A stretch of 64,000 bases of DNA, from the NCBI GenBank assembly GCA_026075535.2, contig AP026541.1, positions 7,316,001 through 7,380,000 on the forward strand, written 5' to 3'. The notes under the pieces were generated by a model. That model made no database searches and had not been told where the DNA came from. It worked only from the letters and a program-made list of their open reading frames with translations. A program made the position numbers and the translations under genes. Of this stretch, positions 60,599-64,000 are shown one piece after another (the first letter of the stretch is position 1; each line of letters opens with the position of its first letter). The DNA is from Tricholoma matsutake. Its lineage: Eukaryota; Basidiomycota; Agaricomycetes; Agaricales; Tricholomataceae.

Positions 60599-61731
60599 TA
60601 TATATACTTAATAACACTATTATAAACTAGAATAAAAGCCCCTCATAGGCAGGGGCCTGTGAGCAGGCAAGTAGATACTAATAAATAAAAAAAGTGGTCA
60701 TTAGTTGGCAGTGGGCATTGGGGCTGCATTGTTGTCATTGTTGGTGTTGACAGTAAGGGTTGATGATGTGGCAGCAGTGCCACATCGGTGTCAGCATCGT
60801 CATCGTTGGTGGAGGGTGTTCGTGATGCATTGGTGATGTGGCACAGGTGCATTGTCATCGGGGTTGGTGGTGGTGGTGGTGGGCTTTGGTGATGGGGTGG
60901 TGACATGGCAGTCATTGTTGTTGTTGTTGGGGTTGGTGCTGTGTTGGGGTGGTACTAAAAATGAAAATGAAAACTAGTTAGTTGAACAAATATAAAGAAA
61001 AACATACCTGTAGCCCAAATGACAAATGCATCATTTGGGCCCACTGTGGCTCACAGGTGCATTCATTTGGTGTTGCTTGTCTGGGTCATGTTGCATGTTG
61101 TTTTGGTGGTCATTGGCATTAGAACAGGACCCATTACCACCCTGCAAGCAGAGGCTCGCAGCAGTGGGTGAAGCGGGTGGGTGTAGGTACTGTCTTGGTG
61201 CTGCATTGTAGGTATGACATAGTTAGAAGTTAGGTTCTAACTTAGAACCTAAAATGGTGGAAGGAGGCAGAGGGGAGCATGGTCGAAAGGTAGTGGTGGT
61301 TGATGTTGATGTGTTTATGTGGCATGCATTTGGCAGGCATGGGAATGGTGAACCAAGTGGCACCACTTTTTCGTTTGGGTGCACAAATGTGACTAAATGG
61401 TCCATGCCCAGTTTCAGGGTATATAAACCCTTGCTTTCAATGTTTCTTTTTCTTGGGCACACCCCACTATGATTTTAGTTTCGTTATTATTACATTTAAT
61501 TATAATTAAATTACATCTGCTTATACCAAGTATAGTATGTAGATTAAAGGTCGAGTAGAACCAGTTAGAACCGGTTTTAATCAGTTTTAAATAAATATTA
61601 CATTCAAGGCAACCACAACTGATGGGCTCGTGGAATCAGTGCAACCGCAACTGCAAAAAGACTGAACTGCAGTTCAGTTTGGTCCAGTTTCGGTTTTTTT
61701 CCAGTTTGATGAACTGGACTTTCAAACACTA
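60598..61731 (-). mobile_element. P5: 5'-truncated palindrome-intron element
   Basis: The right end reads GAACTGGACTTTCAAACACTA as in P4. The left terminal repeat is missing. On the minus strand a TATATA box is near 61430, and a palindrome (61013-61042) adjoins the intron 61007-60955 (CAG/GTATGT, CAACTAACTAG, TTTTTAG). A GC hairpin lies at 60635-60660. Confidence 0.65.
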
Positions 61732-61734
61732 CAC

Positions 61735-62449
61735 ATAGCTGAGTGGTCTGTGGAGTCTCAAGGTACTGGGAGAGTGTTGAGACTGCAAATGCAATGTCAG
61801 GCTGAGTCATGACACTTGCATACATGAGTGAACCAATCATTTCGCGATACTTGCTCTTCTCAGATGCAGTGAATAGTGTTGATGAAACTGATGGTGAATC
61901 TGGTGTGAGGTCAATACTGGGTTTGATGGGTGTGATAGCTGTAGTCCAAAGTGGGAGACGATCTGCTCAATATAGGCTTGTTGTCCCAGTGAGATTGTTT
62001 TGGCCTTGAGGTTGTGAGAGATGCTGATTCTGAGGAGCCATTTTATGTTACCCATGTCAACAATCTCGAAATGGCTTGAGAGTTGGTTTTTAATGAGTGA
62101 GGTTGAGTTGACTAAATCACCAATAATGGTAAAGTCATCCATAGCCACTGCAACGATGGTGTACTTTCCACCATCAAACTTGAAGAATACTCCTTCATCA
62201 GCATGCAAAACAGAGTAGCTGTAGCATAAGAAGGTTTTCCTGAGCTTGGCCTACCAGTTGTGAGCACCTTGTTTGGTTCCATAGAGAGATTTGAGTAGTT
62301 TGCAGATGAGATTTGGCTTGTCTGCTAGCTTGGTTGGTAGTTTTTGGTATTCCCTGTATTTTGGTGGTAGGCACATGTAAATCACCTTGTCATTTCAAAG
62401 TGGTGCATTGAGATAAGCATTTTTTACATCAGCCTGGTGTATAATGGCA
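61735..62449 (-). pseudogene. Copia RT fragment, minus strand
   Basis: The minus-strand reading starts Q-A-D-V-K-N-A-Y-L-N-A-P-L and continues through S-L-Y-G-T-K-Q-G-A-H-N-W, then V-A-M-D-D-F-T-I-I-G and T-Q-P-D-I-A-F-A-V. A TGA and a TAG interrupt it. It is cut at both ends by TTCAAACACTA-type elements. Confidence 0.85.
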
Positions 62450-62677
62450 TCATTTTGGGTGTATATAATGTCGACTTGAGTCAGTCTAGAACTGACTCGA
62501 GTCGGTCTGTGAGAAACCGGCTACAACTGGTGGTTGAACCTGACAGGACTGCAACAAACTGGTTTTGTGCAGTTCGGTCCAGTTTTGTTTACTTTTTAAA
62601 TGTCATTGAACCGGTTCTGGTTCTGGTTCCATTCCAAAATGGAAAAAAACTGGACCGAACTGGACCTTCAAACACTA
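62450..62677. mobile_element. Short element with a P4-type right terminal repeat
   Basis: The right end reads GAACTGGACCTTCAAACACTA and the subterminal part is rich in CCGGTT/AACCGG and CTGGTT phrases like the right end of P4 and P5. A left terminal repeat was not found. It is a deletion derivative without modules. Confidence 0.55.
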
Positions 62678-62689
62678 TCTATGTGCTGC

Positions 62690-63217
62690 AACTCATGTCT
62701 TTCAGTACCTACTTGGTACAAAGGACCTCAAACTTGTACTTGGTGGAAAACACTTGGGTCTCACTGGGTATTCTGATGCTGATTGCACTTACATTGTCAC
62801 TCCATCTCTGGGTTTGTCTACTTCCTTGGGATTGGTGCTGTATCATGGAGCTCAAAGAAACAACCTATCATCACCCTTTCAAGCACTGAAGCCAAGTATG
62901 TCGCATTGACTCATGCTTTGAAGGACACTTTGTGGATTCATAAACTCCTTGCCGATTTCTCTCCAATCTTTCCCCTTAAATTGCCCTCACTCCTTCTTTG
63001 TGATAATCAGGGAGCTGTTTGACTCTCAAAGGACTCCACTTTCCATGGTCATACAAAACATATCGACATCCACTTTCATTTTGTTCGACAAACTGTCTCT
63101 TCTGGTGACATTGCCCTTCAGTATTGCCCCATGGAACACATGATTGCTGACACACTTACAAAATCCTTTCCTCGGAACAAGTTCATGAAATTCCATATGC
63201 ATCTCAACATTTTGTAA
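62690..63217 (+). pseudogene. Copia RNase H fragment
   Basis: It contains Y-L-L-G-T-K-D-L-K-L, Y-S-D-A-D-C, I-T-L-S-S-T-E-A-K-Y and T-K-H-I-D-I-H-F-H-F-V, ending at TAA 63215. A TGA at 63020 replaces the expected Arg before L-S-K-D, and there is a frame change near 62800. It belongs to a different copia copy from that at 55261-56981. Confidence 0.85.
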
Positions 63218-63230
63218 TGATGGCCATCTC

Positions 63231-63440
63231 GAGGGGGAGTATTGTACTTACTGTTTGTGTCGAGATGTCCTGACCATACCATATTGGGTTAGTACAACTT
63301 ATTTGCTACATAACTGTCTGTTGTCACGTAGCAAACACCTCAGTCATTTACCACAACTGAGGTTCTTTCATATTAGCCCCTCAATTTTTGCCCGCTTGCT
63401 GCTAAAGATATATATGGGGAATATGACAGGTGTCAAATTA
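63231..63440 (+). repeat. Polypurine tract and start of a copia 3' LTR
   Basis: GAGGGGGAG is followed by TATTGTACTTACTG, where an LTR start is expected (TG probably mutated to TA). The end is not defined; 63440 is an estimate. Confidence 0.5.
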
Positions 63441-64000
63441 TGAGTAATGGATGAGTAAGCCCCAGGATTACATTGTGCTCAAGGCATTGATTGTAAGGTT
63501 GCCCTTATTGTGACACTCCACCATCTTCCTAAGCCTTCCATTAAATATCACATTTTCCCTCCTAAATTTACTCAACTACTTAACAATTTGTGTCACCATC
63601 AGAATTGATCAAGAAACAATTACAATATTAGGTGGATCTCATTTGGGCATCTAAAATACAAATAGACCCTCACCAGGGTAATGTTGTGGACTTGAAATCC
63701 AGATATAATATATAGGCAGTACATAAGAGTAGAGGGTGATATGAAAAGAATATATAATGTTTTGCAGCATAAATGCTGCTAGATTTGCTAGAAAAGATGT
63801 GCTCTCAGAAATCGACATTACGTCAGTAAATTGGGTGTTGGTACACACTGGTACAGATCACTCGGCTAACTCGCTTAGCTACGATCCATTTCTCTGATGT
63901 AACAGAATCTGTAACATGACGCCTTACAAATTTGAATAAAGAGAACTCAGACATGACATATGAAGCAGTGGCCCTCTGGCACAAGTGATGTGTTTACTAT
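63441..64000. other. No gene recognised
   Basis: AT-rich sequence. GTGGACTTGAAATCC near 63685 looks like a tRNA-Ser anticodon arm, but no A or B boxes accompany it. Confidence 0.4.

Noticed and set aside
63670..63900. Possible tRNA-Ser gene or tRNA-derived SINE
   Set aside because: An anticodon-arm-like phrase and a weak A-box-like phrase are present, but no B box, acceptor stem or proper spacing.

Overview
The window is a dense, nested transposable-element region from a fungus, most likely an agaricomycete basidiomycete. I see no host gene. The grounds for this are the Ty3/gypsy and Ty1/copia families present, many with chromodomains, introns of about 50-65 nt with CTAAC-type branch points, and a strong CpG-to-TpG/CpA decay signature. 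Order or genus cannot be fixed from sequence alone.

Layout. Element A (1-7626, minus) is a Ty3/gypsy element whose 5' LTR lies in the reverse transcriptase (RT) gene of a second gypsy element, B (7627-13657, minus). B also carries a hAT-like insertion, P1 (8870-11145, 8-bp duplication), and a solo LTR (12264-12689, duplication gttac). A broken DIRS-like element follows (about 14590-16790, minus). Gypsy element D (17555-31264, minus, duplication tgaag) contains a MITE with 105-bp terminal inverted repeats (21689-22218) and the complete plus-strand gypsy element E (22597-30166, duplication gaagg), which is of the same family as A. A Harbinger-like MITE (31459-34335, duplication TTA) is split by a second hAT-like element, P2 (31637-33689). 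Gypsy element H (34535-35684, continuing at 51996-52560, plus) is split by element G (35690-51995, duplication cttcc). G is itself split by element F (39634-45583, duplication gtgtc). After about 53.8 kb come copia fragments on both strands, an F-type solo LTR (55647-56352, duplication atttg), and three more elements, P3, P4 and P5, with the right terminal repeat ending TTCAAACACTA.

How the parts relate. The autonomous families supply gag, protease, RT, RNase H and integrase. Three of the four better-preserved gypsy families carry extra genes between pol and the 3' LTR: a Cys/His ORF in A and E, a long sense ORF3 in G, and an antisense, probably spliced Zn-cluster/coiled-coil gene in F. P1-P5 encode no transposase but share a minus-strand architecture: GGGCCCAAA..TTTGGGCC palindromes ending directly at good 5' splice sites, short introns, and G/C hairpins followed by T-tracts. 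P1 and P2 add plus-strand tRNA-like A/B boxes. This P architecture is the best candidate for something undescribed.

Decay. Almost all in-frame stops in the larger ORFs are TGA, many at expected Arg positions. The paired LTRs of E differ mainly at CpG sites. Several catalytic Asp-to-Asn changes fit the same chemistry on the other strand. CpG methylation damage is the simplest explanation.
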